Below, in pieces: positions 1 to 12,679 of a stretch of DNA of 64,000 bases. How positions within the stretch are numbered: position 1 is the stretch's first letter; each line of letters starts with the position of its first letter. A model generated the notes under the pieces. The model made no database searches, was not told the origin of the DNA, and saw only the letters and a program-made list of their open reading frames with translations. This DNA comes from Meghimatium bilineatum. Taxonomy: Eukaryota > Mollusca > Gastropoda > Stylommatophora > Philomycidae. The translations under genes were made by a program, and so were the position numbers. Where the stretch lies: the NCBI GenBank assembly GCA_034231615.1, contig CM067298.1, forward strand, positions 65,525,585 to 65,589,584, given 5' to 3'.

Positions 1-199
1 ACAACGTTTCCTACCATAGTGTTGTTGCATCTGAAAATACAACTCTACACCCACGTCTACTAAGGTATAGATACAAAATATGGTTTAAAAATGAACATAT
101 TACATTTATTTAATGCCAGTGAAACCGGAGTTACTTTTGCTGGTAAATAATGCACACAAAGCAAAGACTTTCCACATTGATTAAATTAAAGAGGAACAT

Positions 200-370
200 G
201 GATATGGATTTCTTAGATTATCACCAGAGGTGTGCCCTGATGTCAACGTCTGTTTCGGCGACATTAGACTCAAAACACCATCGAGTCGGATGCTTGCTGG
301 AACAGAGGGCGGATCATTTATAGAAATTCTCCACGTGCTGTATGGCAAGTTTCTAATCAAGAATAAATCA
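200..370 (+). mobile_element. LINE 3' fragment, group E (RNase H-side tail)
   Basis: Reading on the plus strand with small frame changes gives CALMSTSVSATLDSKHH followed by LLEQRADHL, which matches a second copy at about 44310-44500 (CALMSTSVSAALDSKHH, LLEQRAEHLWECP). The same LLxxRxxEHxWExP pattern ends the RNase H-bearing LINE at 43.4 kb. It is therefore the very C-terminal tail of that LINE type, 5'-truncated, with the expected Trp replaced by a stop. Short ORFs on both strands across it are by-products. The homology between the two copies is clear; the assignment to an RNase H LINE is inference. Confidence 0.55.
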
Positions 371-379
371 CAAAAACAG

Positions 380-1265
380 TCGAAGCAATCAAGATTGTTG
401 CTACTTTTTGGGGATAAGACCACTCTGGAGAAGAGTTTATTGACATCTACTATTGTAGCAATATTACTTTCACCTTGGTTTTTAAACACTACGACTCCTG
501 CTTTACAATGATAATATCCTTTAATGAACACATGTAAGTTTTACTGAAAGAAAGTATGACATTCTTTTGAATAGGTTTGGTGACATGTTTGTCGTTATTT
601 ATAAACTACACATGTACTCATGTAGCTAACTACAATGAATGCAGTAACGATAAATATGGACAGGAAACACGGATTTTAAAGTGCGAATGTCCTGGACATG
701 TGGGGACACAAAAACTGGAGTGAATACAACTGAAAAGAAATTAAATTAAAAGGTCAGTCTTAGAACAACTAGAGGAAAAAGGCAAACTACTACAGAAAAT
801 AAACAGAAAAATATCATTCATCGTACATATATTATACATGACACCAGTATCGGGAAATTGAATACTATTTTGAACGAGTTAGAAATGATGCGGGCGAGAT
901 AGAAACATCACGAAATGAACAATTTACTATTTCTTAGAGTGACAAAATCCAAAAATTGTTAATGCTCTATTACATATTGTGCTAATATGATTCCATTGTC
1001 AATTATGCAGCCATGCGGACTCATTCAAACTCATGCTTCCAAAATAACGAAATGGACTTTTCTTGTGATTTTGAATTGATTGTCGACACAAAGTATATAC
1101 AGAAAGTCCAAAACAACCAACGGATATAGTCAAATAGAGTCTCGTTTCAAGAATTATGTAAATGAGTCCACAGAACCGTATACATTTTAAAAAAGGAATC
1201 GGTCCCCTGTGAAGACGGGGTACCATCAGAACAAACTGTAAACTATAACATTAAACGAAATATAT
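380..1265. other. No recognised feature
   Basis: AT-rich sequence with only short, non-conserved ORFs. I see no repeat family, RNA gene or coding signal that I can name. Confidence 0.5.
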
Positions 1266-1269
1266 ATGG

Positions 1270-1800
1270 GAAAAAACAATTCGAGAATAGCACATTCTGA
1301 ATTCAAGTATATTAATACTACGATAATATCACAACATAGGTTTAGGTAAAGCAAAAACACATTAAGGGAATAGCACCTGATATTTTCAGGTAAAAAAAAA
1401 CAATACGAGAATAGCACATTATACACTCATGTAAACAACAGTACGAGAATTTCACATTACGCATTCAGACAACAAACAATACGACAATAATACATTATAT
1501 ACTCAGGTAAATACGGTACGAAATTAGAACGTAATACATTCATTTAAAACTACAATACAGGAATATTACATGATACGCTTAGGTAAAACAGCAATTCGAG
1601 AGTAGCAGATTAGTAATTCAAATAAACAACAATACGACAATAACACAATTGTTACATTAAGGTAAAATAGCTGTATGAAAACAGCACATTCAGAATTCAG
1701 ATAGAACAACGATACGAGAATAGCATATTATGTATTCAGGAAAAGAACATTTTTACATTCAGGAACAGCAACAATACGATAATAGCACACTATACATTTA
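1270..1800. repeat. Degenerate minisatellite, ~45-bp period
   Basis: A loose unit with the core ACAATACGAGAATAGCACAT, followed by a short spacer and a TTCAGGTAAA-like tail, recurs roughly every 40-50 bp about ten times. Units differ at many positions and by indels, so this is an old tandem array. No ORF runs through it on the plus strand. Confidence 0.6.
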
Positions 1801-1809
1801 CAAAAAGGA

Positions 1810-2880
1810 CATTTACTTTTGGTATAATAAAAAAGAATACCCCTTTAGCAGCAACGTCTTTGTTTACTTTAGCTACAAACAAATGTTTTGATAACACTAT
1901 CGTTACGATTCCTTGCTTCCCTGGGGTTACTTCTAATATGTGTTGTCGTGTACCGGTTCATGAAGGTATATATCTAAACCATGTTTTTCTGACTTTTTCT
2001 CAACGATTGCTATTGCTTAGGAACCTGGAAGGTTAACGATGTTTATATGTGTAAGATATTAACTGGGCAACTAGATATACGAAAGAATGGAGAAACAAAT
2101 GATTGTACAGAATAAGCAAATTGCATATCCTACAGATATATTGAGCATATGTAGAAATAAATAGAGAAATATATATATATATATATATACAGACACAAGC
2201 GAAGCGACATAATAAAACATTAACACCATACAATAGTAGTATTTGAAGATAGATGCATACGTTTCATATGAATTCTGAGGAATATAACTTTAGCAATTTT
2301 GCCGTATTCGTTCTTTTTAATGATAATGTTTAAAAAAAATTTTAATATTCTTTTTAGAATGCAACAACCAAAAATTGATTCAAAATAAACATTGTTTTAA
2401 AAAAAGACGCATTTACCTTCAAACTCATGGTTGAATAAGAAAGTAGGCGATATTCAATGATTTGCGGACACCAACGAACTTCTATAATGCACTTAACACA
2501 TTATATGGGAAAACTTCGTCAGGAATATTTCCCCTTCTTAAGGCGAAAGTTATAAAATTAATCATATAGGAATGTACAATTCTTTAACATTTTGACTAAT
2601 TAATCATCAATAAATGAAATGGGTATCAATCCACCGCACGTTCCTCTCAATGGAGTGCGATGTTCTCCATACTGTGGAGTAATTTCGAAAACAATTCACC
2701 AGCTTTCCAGTAGAGAAAGTACCCTCTCTGCGACTCAATACCGATCAAGATATTTAAGTATGGTGGTACACCGTTACTTGAGAAACTTCATGATTATACA
2801 ACCGGTAGTGGAAAAGTGAAACAATTCCAAACAACTTCAGGGATGCAACAATTATATATATATATATATAAACACAAAGA
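1810..2880. other. No gene; short AT microsatellites
   Basis: AT-rich sequence holding small (AT)n tracts near 2170-2190 and 2853-2870. Nothing else is recognised. The short ORFs have no familiar motif. Confidence 0.45.
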
Positions 2881-2884
2881 AATA

Positions 2885-4415
2885 TGCCAATCCTGTACTA
2901 ACTTTTACTACTGTATTGCCTACTGTCCATCGCAGGAACGATATATACCAGAATCCGTTTTAACCGCCGTACATCTCATCTTAATAAAAGAATATTAACC
3001 GAAAGCCAATGTGGTTTCAGAAAAGAGCATGCAACAACTGATATCTTCTTTGCTTAGAGACAACTTCAGGAAAAATATCAAGAACACTACAGTGACATGT
3101 ACATGGATTTCACAATTCATGGACTTCACAAAAAAATATTTGACACAGTACGTAGAGACAATGGAAGAGATTGTGCAAAATGAGGTTGCGAACAGTAATT
3201 TATAACAATGTTACTCCAATTGTATGATTCAATGCAAGTTAAAGTTCAGGATGATGGAGATCTATGTTCAACATTTCCTGTCACAAACCCAGTTAAAAGG
3301 GGATGTGCATTAGCACTTATACCGTTTCGAATCATGTTCTCAGCTATGTTCGTTGATACCTTCAGGAATCTGAACTTGAAATCAGATATGGCAATACTGA
3401 AACATTGTTCAACCAACGAAAATATAAGTCACATTACACATCTGCAGGGATTTCATATTTGCTGATGAATGTGCCTTAAATTCAAACTCCTAAGATGATC
3501 AAAGAATCATCAAAGACAGATTCTCCAAAGCCAGAATATTAAGGCTTACTTATAAGAACACTACAGTCATGCCACAGCCGGTACCTGGAAAAATATATTA
3601 CAATCCCTACATGAAGGTAAATTCTGTATCACTGAAATGTGTGAATAGGATCACACGCTTATGAAGTACAATATCGTAAAATACTAAAGTTGAAGATGAA
3701 TAGTATACAAAGATCTTCACGATGCGCATCACTTTCGGCAGAATGTACCCATATATTTGGCATTGAAATGACATGAACCTACAAATTAAGCTCAAAGTTT
3801 ACTAAGCAGCGGTACTTCCAGTGCTGTTATATGCTTTATAAGCTATTGACCACCACATTTTTGAATGTTCAGCACTGGGTGGCGTCAGGAAAATGCTTTT
3901 CCCTCCCAGGTCAGATAAATGGACAACATTATACGAAAAAAAACTCACAAAAGATACATATATCACACAATGCACTGGGTCAAAAGGCATGAGCCCATGG
4001 ACCGCTGGATCAGCAACCAATCACCCAACAAACTTGTCTCAGAAACGTTGTGAATATCAAATGGAAAGACAACTCCGGATATCACTGTCCTTTACAGAGC
4101 TTATACCCCTAGCATTGACACTATTTCTATGCAAACACCGGTACATTAGGCATGCCATATTGTATTTATGCCACACCATTTCCTACCAAAGATACTTCTC
4201 TGTGGTGAGTTACAGAAGGGTTTAGGTTCTGAAGGTGACCAAATGAAGCGCTACAATGGTTCGTTAAAAACCTCACTGAACACATTTTAAATAAAAACAG
4301 ATACATTAGAAGACGATGCATGAAATACAGCTACATGGCGCTCTATAATAAATATAAAGGCACATCAACTTGTGAAAAGAGAAGAAATGCTGCAACTCAA
4401 CAACGGAAGGCAAAC
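2885..4415 (+). mobile_element. LINE group B, decayed RT to 3' end
   Basis: Broken reading frames give an ordered reverse transcriptase: LLSIAGTIYTRI and ESQCGFRKEHATTDI near 2910-3045 (RT palm start), a degenerate PVTNPVKRGCALA at about 3280-3320 (canonical GVKQGCVLAP), then FADECALN at about 3456-3480, where the catalytic FADD has become FADE. From 3805 to 4400 the connection and C-terminal part matches the copy at 33.9-34.9 kb. Numerous stops and frameshifts, and an extra segment around 3860-4010, show it is dead. The 5' part (endonuclease) is missing, as is normal for LINE insertions. Confidence 0.75.
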
Positions 4416-4689
4416 GTTGAAATAGTTCAAAATTGATGTTAATAACAGGTACATATCATGCTAACAAACCCAACATAAATAGACGAAGTTTCAACTAAAA
4501 ATGTGTTTCTCCGGACAAAAACAAAACAAAAAAAATGAATTTTGCAATTTTGATAGGGAAAAAGGATTAAAAGCAGATAATAGAGAAGAGAGGATGAGAG
4601 AGAGAAAAAAAGGATACTTTTGACAAGCACAATAAGATCAGAAGAAAGAGTACAATGAAGAGAAAAAGAACGCGTATCTATATATCTAT

Positions 4690-5010
4690 TGTCCTTTGCG
4701 TTTGCTGTAAGGCGTCGCATGATTGAATTACAATCGCTTTTGGGCTATGACACATTTAGTCGCTTGATATGCAGTAATACTCATTCAATCCACCTTCTTC
4801 ATGATCTTCCTCTGTATCTTGCTGTTTTTATTTTCATGTTGTATGCCATTGTCGTTGGCCAATAATGATGCATTTTCATTAAGTGGCCGAACCATTTCAG
4901 TCTATATTTTTCAATATATTTAGCAAAAGATCTTGTTTCACCAGTTCTTATAATCTCTTCAATCCTCAAATATATGTTCATGTTCTGTTTGCTACTTTTT
5001 TTTATAGACA
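4690..5010 (-). mobile_element. LINE group F, C-terminal fragment
   Basis: The minus-strand ORF contains RIEEIIRTGETRSFAKYIEK and YRLKWFGHLMKM, then a degenerate RYRGRS-stop-RRW corresponding to the GRPRKRW motif found near the C-terminus of many LINE RT proteins. Downstream, MRRLTANAKDN fits the usual final helix. The same family appears at 59.7-60.05 kb. 5'-truncated and carrying stops. Confidence 0.7.
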
Positions 5011-5099
5011 TCTCATTTCACACGTATTAAGATTTCTATCTTTTTCGTTTGTTTGTGTCCATGTCAGGCATTGATAACACAATGTTAGTTTGAAGATTG

Positions 5100-6110
5100 A
5101 ATTTATGATTTTTTGTAAGAACATATATAATAAAATTAAAATAAAAAATATACTTATTCGAAATGCGTTCTCCAGTTAAATTACAGTAGTAATGCCACAA
5201 CAGGCTAAACTAAAATATAGCAACAGCGGATCTAGAAATTCATGGGTAGACCAAAAACAATCTGCAATAATAATCTCATGCCCGAACTGTTCAAATCCAG
5301 GTGTGGCTAAAATAGAATGCATGGTGAAATCTCTGAATTCACAGTCAAGAAAATAACTCTAATTGAATTTCATAAAATGGATTTTAAAAAAGATCATCAT
5401 CACTTGTGATGGATGCAGCCATTCCTAATTGTCCACACTTGATAGGAATGTCTACTAGTATCACTCTTAGTACTGAGTTCTCCTAATCGCTGCAAATTGC
5501 AATGTCCATCTACAACGTACATTTCGGAGTTGTTTAAGCAAGTCACCACTAAATTATTTTAACACGATGTCATTAGATGTAACTCTGTGATCTTGTTACC
5601 GCGTAGGTATGTATGCCAATAAATCTGTGTTATCAACAAAGTGTAAACTAGCTATACATACCACAACTCATGTCGCTACCGCTCATATCGGACACTTGAA
5701 AACATGGACTGAGAGGCTGACACAATAACTAACTTAGTAAATAAAATCATATTTTGCCTATTTATGGCCACTGTAACAATCTCAAACTCCATGCAATTGG
5801 CATGTAATATTTGCTAGGCATGGGAAATATTTATTAATAATTAATGATGCATTGAACGACTAATCTCATCAAATTTATTTTTATTAATTTTCTTGGAAAA
5901 ATAACCCACGATTCCATGACTCTTCAAAAAAGGCCAGATCTAGGGAAAAAGATCAAGGAATGGTAACGTTGATACAATGTACATAAAACATTTCTAAACT
6001 CGACCATATGGACGAATGTGAAAAATTACTCACGGGCACTACATTCATGTTATCAACTAACTATTTTCGTTTTGCGCCTCTTTCCCTTATACCGTTAACT
6101 ATTTCCTCAT
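5100..6110. other. No recognised feature
   Basis: AT-rich single-copy-looking sequence. The stretch at 5290-5460 has no readable coding signal. I see nothing that can be annotated. Confidence 0.45.
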
Positions 6111-6118
6111 CATCATCA

Positions 6119-6480
6119 TCATGTGACATATTCTTTCCAGAACGTAATTTTCCTTAAGCATATATTGAATTCTCCTCGGTCTTGAGGAAGCTGTCCTGCC
6201 TCCCTTAGGGACATGTGCAGTCATTTCCTTTACGTCTTTTGTCCATCGGCGTCTTGGTTGGTCTTTACCCATGTTACCTTCTATCATACTCTCCAAAAAC
6301 ACTCTCTCCAAACTGTCATTTCTCTTAAAGTTGCCGAAAAAAACCTAGCTTTTTCTTTAACATGGTGTTCAGATGCCAGTTCTCTTGAATGTTAATTATA
6401 TTTAGCACCCCATGGTTTGTAATCCTTGCTGTCTATAGTATTCTCAGAACTATTTCATGGATACTATTATTTCAAACTGA
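6119..6480 (-). mobile_element. LINE group A, C-terminal fragment
   Basis: On the minus strand one reads the pieces IQENWHLNTMLKKKLGFF, MERVFLESMIEGN, PRRRWTKDVKEM and a final YVLERICHM. This corresponds in order to the group A copy at 28.2-29.2 kb (VQEGWLLNTILKKKI, MERVLMEGMIEGN, and PRRRWTKDVK in a shifted frame). The terminal stop is followed by an ATG/ATC trinucleotide run (six TCA/ATG units at about 6108-6122), typical of the short tandem tails of such LINEs. Several stops and frameshifts. Confidence 0.78.
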
Positions 6481-6570
6481 ATGATGTACCGTTACAGGCC
6501 AAACCCATGTATGCTATAACCGAATGATGAACCGTTACATGCCAAACCCATGTATGCCTATAACTACATT
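6477..6570. repeat. Short tandem duplication (~2 units)
   Basis: The motif CCAAACCCATGTATGC with its upstream GAATGATG..ACCGTTACA occurs twice in tandem with a spacing of about 52 bp, differing by a few bases. Confidence 0.6.
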
Positions 6571-6798
6571 GAGTGACTAGCTCTCACTTGTGATTCCGGA
6601 ATCGTCTGTCAAGACGATTTACCTGTTGAATACACGTATTTAGAAATGTTTGTTAGAAATGTGTTTTATTTACATAACATGAATGCATCATCACGACCAC
6701 ATGAATCAATTCCCATTTATTATTAATTTTATGAAGATGATGTTATAAATGATGGGACACACTGGAAATTCCCAGAGAAGCTGCATCTCTATCAGTGC

Positions 6799-6973
6799 AG
6801 AGTAATTACCAGAACCTAGAGTAATTACCAGAGTAATTACCATAACCAAGAGTAATTACCATAACCCAGAGTAATTACCATAACCCAGAGTAATTACCAG
6901 AACCTAGAGTAATTATCAGAGTAATTACCATAACCCAGAGTAATTACCATAACACAGAGTAATTACCATAATA
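6799..6973. repeat. Minisatellite, ~19-bp unit
   Basis: Unit AGAGTAATTACCATAACCC repeated about nine times, with variants lacking the final five bases and others ending AGAACCT. ORFs do not run through it. Confidence 0.85.
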
Positions 6974-6979
6974 TGTTAA

Positions 6980-9900
6980 CTGTACACCATCCATATCCTA
7001 TCGATATCAATTGTCTTCAGCTATTTTCTTCCCAATTATTATCTCAACTTTTTCAATCGCTTAATAATAGTCTTGCCTGATCCAGAAAATAATACGTTGG
7101 AATTTCAAAATGCCGTCATTGTACATGTTCATCTGTCCGGACATACGGCTCTTAAAAACCAACGCTTTGAATGCCCATAGTGCGTTGCAAATGCTTGTTC
7201 TTAAACGATAATCTTGAAGCTGGATTACCAAAAACGTGACCTCCACTATCTGTTAATGTTAAAATCTCTGATACAATCAAATTTCACTAATGTTTGCGGT
7301 TGAAGGAAGCGTACATCACCATAAGAAACCCATTTTACTGAACCAAAGTTACTCTCACACTCCATTCTTCCTCAATCAATCAATCAATCTGACTCCATCA
7401 ATCAATAGTTCAACTAACACAGATTTTTGCACGTGATTTTACAATACCATATATTTTTATAATTTAAAATTATGAACGTGTTATCATTGTCTTAATGAAG
7501 TACACTTTGTAATGCGTTTTCCAGTTATAATTATTATTTACTTTTGTTTTTGTCGATTACACGGATTAAATTTTTTTAGAAACTACTAAAAAATTGAAAA
7601 TTATTAGGAAGAATGTGTCTGTCATTATTATATATTATTATGTATAGCTATTATAAGATACACGTAAATTGTGTTTTTCATTCATTTTAACTCAAACTAT
7701 GTGTGTTCGATTACTGGACTAATAAGCAGTCAGCACATTCCATTAATGTTAGTCAAATGGTTGCAGGCTACATATTTGTAAACAGGGACATATATTCTGA
7801 AACGTACTTACTCTGTACTCTCTATCAAAACAGACTTATTTAGATAAAGCCATGAAACACACAGATAAGCAATAAAGACAACAGAGTGAATGTAAACAGC
7901 GTAATCTCAGGTAGCTACAATAACCATCAACAAACAGACCCATCTTTATTGCCTATTGGAGATGGGTTACTGTGGTCAAACCATGTAATCGTCATGTGCT
8001 TTGTTTAGTCATATGTGGAGAACATTAATACAACAATACATTAGTTTCAAGATGTTATATGATTGGTATCTGCATATAAAATGGTGGAACAAACCTTCTT
8101 ACAAACACATATTACTTAAAATGGCTGTGAGAAGCTAGCTTCCTCTCAAATCATTTCATACTGTTGAGGGAGTGATTCTTCTGTGTAATGTTCAACTCCA
8201 GGCTGGGTTGTCCTTGTGGATGGGATTTTCAACAGATTAGATGTTTTTAAAATTATATGGTGTCAATTTATTTGGAATAGTGCGGGCGCTTTTTTAGTTT
8301 AGTGTTTTTCTAAAAAAAATATCCCGTGCTTTTGTATTCATAATTTGATGCCTTCTAGTGGATTCGAACATTATTTTGTGAATAACATTAAAATGTCAAA
8401 TTGTGAATACTAACGAACGCAAGCTGCAATCATGCTTAATAGTTTACCAGTCAATATTTAATAACTACATGAATACACTGGACTACATTGAAATACATTT
8501 AATTTAAATACATTTAAATAGATTGAACCATAATCTTGTTCTTACAATACAGTTAAACGATAGCGTGTACATAGTGTGAGCTATAGTCTGTTGGATTATG
8601 AACACTATTTTTTAGCAGTTTAATTGTTACTGGACCACCAATTAAGTTATTCTTATTATTGTTTCATCATGAGCAATAATTATACGCAGCTTGTAAGAGA
8701 ACATTAGCTGAATGATTCGAGGTTTTAAAAAAAAGATACTACGAGTAACATAGATGATAGTATATGTCATTTTGCATATTGTAAATGAGTAATATTGTAA
8801 TGTTGAATGCTATTGAGAGACAATAATACCACAAAACACAAGAGAACTGAACGAATATACTATGAGCACAGATAAACAAGACTTGTATACTCAGGAATGA
8901 CGTAAAATAAACAGAAGTGAGAACATTTTTGTTCGTAACTGCACATTGCTCCCTTCGCATTGATGATCCTTTAAGGAATAATGCAAGATAGACTTTGGTT
9001 ATAGTAAAGCAAGCAGAAGCACACAGATCTAATTGTTATGTCAAAAAATTGATCAAAGAACGCTTATTATAGTGCGTTTCAAAAATCAATATCATCAATA
9101 TTGTATAGCCTGTACTCACAAGTACATCTAGAACATTCTACGTAAGGAAACCTTTCTGATTAGGATTTAATAGATCTGAAATAAATATACTATTAATATT
9201 AACTGACAGTAAGGAATGTTAATGCAAAATAGTGTTATATTTTTCTGAATACTGTTAGAACCTTTGTTTAAAGTGTTAAGGTTAAGATTCTAATAAATTA
9301 ATGTTACTTAATTAATGTTAAGAATTAACGATTTCGTGTATATTTGGTATAAGCTATCCTTTATGGTAAAAATGAGATGGCAACACTGTATAGCACCTAA
9401 AGTAAAATTATGATGTATTATCTGATTATGATTTCGCTTATCTAGAATAATATTAACTGATACTAAACATCTACAATGCGATATCTTTTAATATTTTAAT
9501 GAGACAAATGTGATAGCGCTTTTTTCTATAGTAAGTGAGACTGCTGTAAAACTATTTAACAATAGTACTAAAGTATAACACACAGTTTGATGAGTTTTAC
9601 AATGAACTCGCAGACTATAAGGCACTGGTACACACAAAAATTCAAATTACAGCATTAAAGACATGTTCAAGCTTTAAACCTTAAGATCATTTTCAATAAA
9701 GAGGCAAAACAGTGAACACACTATAAAAACCGTAAATAATAATGACACTATCATAAAAGCATTAGACCGCAGACATTGAACAGTCGACACGTCCAATGCA
9801 TCAATGAGGTACTGCATGTGATTGAAAAATGCATAAAAAATATAAAGGGAATGAAACTATAATAAAATAACTATATCTGAAAACATGAACGACAGTACAA

Positions 9901-10149
9901 CGAAGACCCCCCACACTTCAATGTCTAAATAAATTAATGATCGGAAGTAATACCAAAAGCAGTACAAAACTGAAATATATAAGGATTTTATTGTCTGTTG
10001 TGTATGATCTTAGGCAATAACATGAAAATTATGGGCAACAAGATGATCAGCGCCGTGAAAATGTATGGCGACTGCAGTATGTTTTATGTGGTAATGGCAT
10101 GGAGATACAGCAGAAACGGTATTATGTCTGTTTCACCTATCTCTTTCTG
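6980..10149. other. AT-rich stretch without recognised gene
   Basis: About 3 kb of strongly AT-rich sequence. Only short ORFs, none with a motif I can place. A few direct short repeats (for example CAATCAAT near 7375) but no array. I looked for RT and transposase blocks in all frames by eye and found none; very old elements could be missed. Confidence 0.4.
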
Positions 10150-11078
10150 GTAATGCAAAATGATGTAAAAAGGTTACTAAAACACTTACCTAGCCTATTA
10201 ATAAAAATATATTTTTAAGAAAAAAAACAAAAAACATACAATAAAACTAAACAGGACAATTCTCAACGTATCGGCACAAATTGAACCTTTTTCAAGAAAC
10301 AAACAACAGAAAACGACAAAATAAAAAAATAAATAGATGTCTATATTTCATCAAGCCCTCGTCTCCATAATAGCGCAGGGATGGCAACGCATCTAGTCAA
10401 AGTGAAAATGCGTGCATTCATTATAAACAAACCGAAAGTGGGAAATTAGAGACACTATAGATGAGTGCAAGAATAATAAAAGAAAAAGATAAGAAAAATA
10501 CCCCTTTTGTCACTCTATCAGACAGGCAGGTTTTAAGAACATAGTCACAACAGGCACGACTGAAGGGAACAGAGACAGATGGGGAAGTGAGAAAATATTC
10601 ATGTGACAACCTAGCAAGGCTTGGAAACAACGATCCTGATAACAATACTGTGAACAGAGAACCATGGTCACCTACGCCAACAAGAATGGCATATGACAAT
10701 GATAGATGAGTAATGATGAGGTTGTGTGGTGGTGGGGTGAGTGGGTTTGGGGAAGGAAAGATAGAAGAAGAATCAACATTTGAAAACGCATGGAATGAAT
10801 GTGAAACCAAATATAGACATAAACATATATATAAAACCAAACCTAAACATACATAGAAATGTAAACACACACCAAGAGTCAAGAAATAAACACATAACAA
10901 GATGGACACAGATGTGTGAAGGATACCCACACAAAATGCACAGGCATGTAAATGTATCCACACACAGGAAAGGGCTCACACCAGAATAGGTATACACATT
11001 GACACAGAATGGAGATACGTGCATTAACATAAAAAAGCGCTCACATAAATATACATATATATATGTATACACAAATAT
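10150..11078 (+). repeat. Left arm of 929-bp inverted repeat
   Basis: The reverse complement of this segment matches 11751-12679 over its whole length with no net insertion or deletion: coordinates pair as x + y = 22829 throughout. By eye I found only three mismatches (10276, 10298, 10759), so identity is above 99%. Matching stops abruptly at both ends. Inside, 10416-10720 is a decayed LINE group D tail. The long minus-strand ORF (10421-10963, 180 aa) is hydrophobic and Cys-rich with no known motif and lies antisense to LINE sequence, so I treat it as chance. Confidence 0.95.
10416..10720 (+). mobile_element. LINE group D tail inside left arm
   Basis: Aligns by eye with 14049-14418: both share GTGGGAAATTAGAG, AGACAGGCAGGTTT, GTCACAACAGGC and GAGAAAATATT, in the same order and orientation. 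This copy has lost about 110 bp in the middle and is more diverged. The mirror copy is on the minus strand at 12109-12413 in the right arm. Confidence 0.7.
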
Positions 11079-11750
11079 GAACATTCATGCACATAAACAC
11101 TTTCTCGTATAAATAATAACATGAACATTCATACACATAGAAACATATACATATATTAATGTAAATATAAACGTTCGTTCACATAAAGATAATGCTATAA
11201 CAACTGCATATGTATACATACAAATGTGTGGCCCAAAGTAATTGTAGGGATACATAGAACCATGTAAAACGAAATGCATATACAAATAACTATATATGTG
11301 TGGGCACCCATCGAAGAGACAACTGCAATAAAAACAAGGAAATCAAAATCTAAATATGTAAATGATTTAACAATAACAAAATGGCAGAGTACAAAATAAT
11401 CACATATTGACATACACAAACGAAAGAAGACATAAAGGAATTATATAGAAGAACGGCAAACACAAAAATAATAATTATTCACGAAAGTGTACAAAGACAA
11501 ATAATTACAAGAATCAGTGCAATACGGGAGTAGAGGGTATAAAGAAAAGGTGGGTAACTCAAACAAAACGGTGATTAATGTTGATTCCGTTTGGTTGCAA
11601 GACTCCCATATGACAAATGAGACGATATTCCAAGGACTGACGTTGCCGGTCACCGGTATAACAACGTAACAAACCGGTTACAGAGACATCAGAGCTACCA
11701 TGATGTGACGGGCTCTTAAAATGATTAGCCACTGGGGATATTATACAACA
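11079..11750. other. Spacer of the inverted repeat
   Basis: 672 bp between the two arms. It is rich in CACATA/CATACA words, with the motif AACATTCAT[AG]CACATA occurring twice near 11080 and 11125. No known coding motif. The minus ORF 11441-11653 is not recognised. Confidence 0.8.
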
Positions 11751-12679
11751 ATATTTGTGTATACATATATATATGTATATTTATGTGAGCGCTTTTTTAT
11801 GTTAATGCACGTATCTCCATTCTGTGTCAATGTGTATACCTATTCTGGTGTGAGCCCTTTCCTGTGTGTGGATACATTTACATGCCTGTGCATTTTGTGT
11901 GGGTATCCTTCACACATCTGTGTCCATCTTGTTATGTGTTTATTTCTTGACTCTTGGTGTGTGTTTACATTTCTATGTATGTTTAGGTTTGGTTTTATAT
12001 ATATGTTTATGTCTATATTTGGTTTCACATTCATTCCATGCGTTTTCAAATGTTGATTCTTCTTCTATCCTTCCTTCCCCAAACCCACTCACCCCACCAC
12101 CACACAACCTCATCATTACTCATCTATCATTGTCATATGCCATTCTTGTTGGCGTAGGTGACCATGGTTCTCTGTTCACAGTATTGTTATCAGGATCGTT
12201 GTTTCCAAGCCTTGCTAGGTTGTCACATGAATATTTTCTCACTTCCCCATCTGTCTCTGTTCCCTTCAGTCGTGCCTGTTGTGACTATGTTCTTAAAACC
12301 TGCCTGTCTGATAGAGTGACAAAAGGGGTATTTTTCTTATCTTTTTCTTTTATTATTCTTGCACTCATCTATAGTGTCTCTAATTTCCCACTTTCGGTTT
12401 GTTTATAATGAATGCACGCATTTTCACTTTGACTAGATGCGTTGCCATCCCTGCGCTATTATGGAGACGAGGGCTTGATGAAATATAGACATCTATTTAT
12501 TTTTTTATTTTGTCGTTTTCTGTTGTTTGTCTCTTGAAAAAGGTTCAATTTGAGCCGATACGTTGAGAATTGTCCTGTTTAGTTTTATTGTATGTTTTTT
12601 GTTTTTTTTCTTAAAAATATATTTTTATTAATAGGCTAGGTAAGTGTTTTAGTAACCTTTTTACATCATTTTGCATTAC
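11751..12679 (-). repeat. Right arm of 929-bp inverted repeat
   Basis: Mirror image of 10150-11078, same length. The 180-aa ORF at 11866-12408 is the mirror of the one in the left arm and differs by one residue (Leu for Phe). Transcription through both arms would give an RNA able to fold into a very long hairpin. Confidence 0.95.

Noticed and set aside
10421..12408. Pair of 180-aa ORFs (10421-10963 minus, 11866-12408 plus) as a duplicated membrane protein gene
   Set aside because: They are mirror images within the inverted-repeat arms, low-complexity hydrophobic, and antisense to a LINE tail. Their identity reflects DNA identity, not protein conservation.
12470..12520. Hammerhead ribozyme around TTGATGAAATATAGAC in the right arm
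   Set aside because: The core CTGATGA is not exact and I could not draw the three stems with a GAAA box at the right place.
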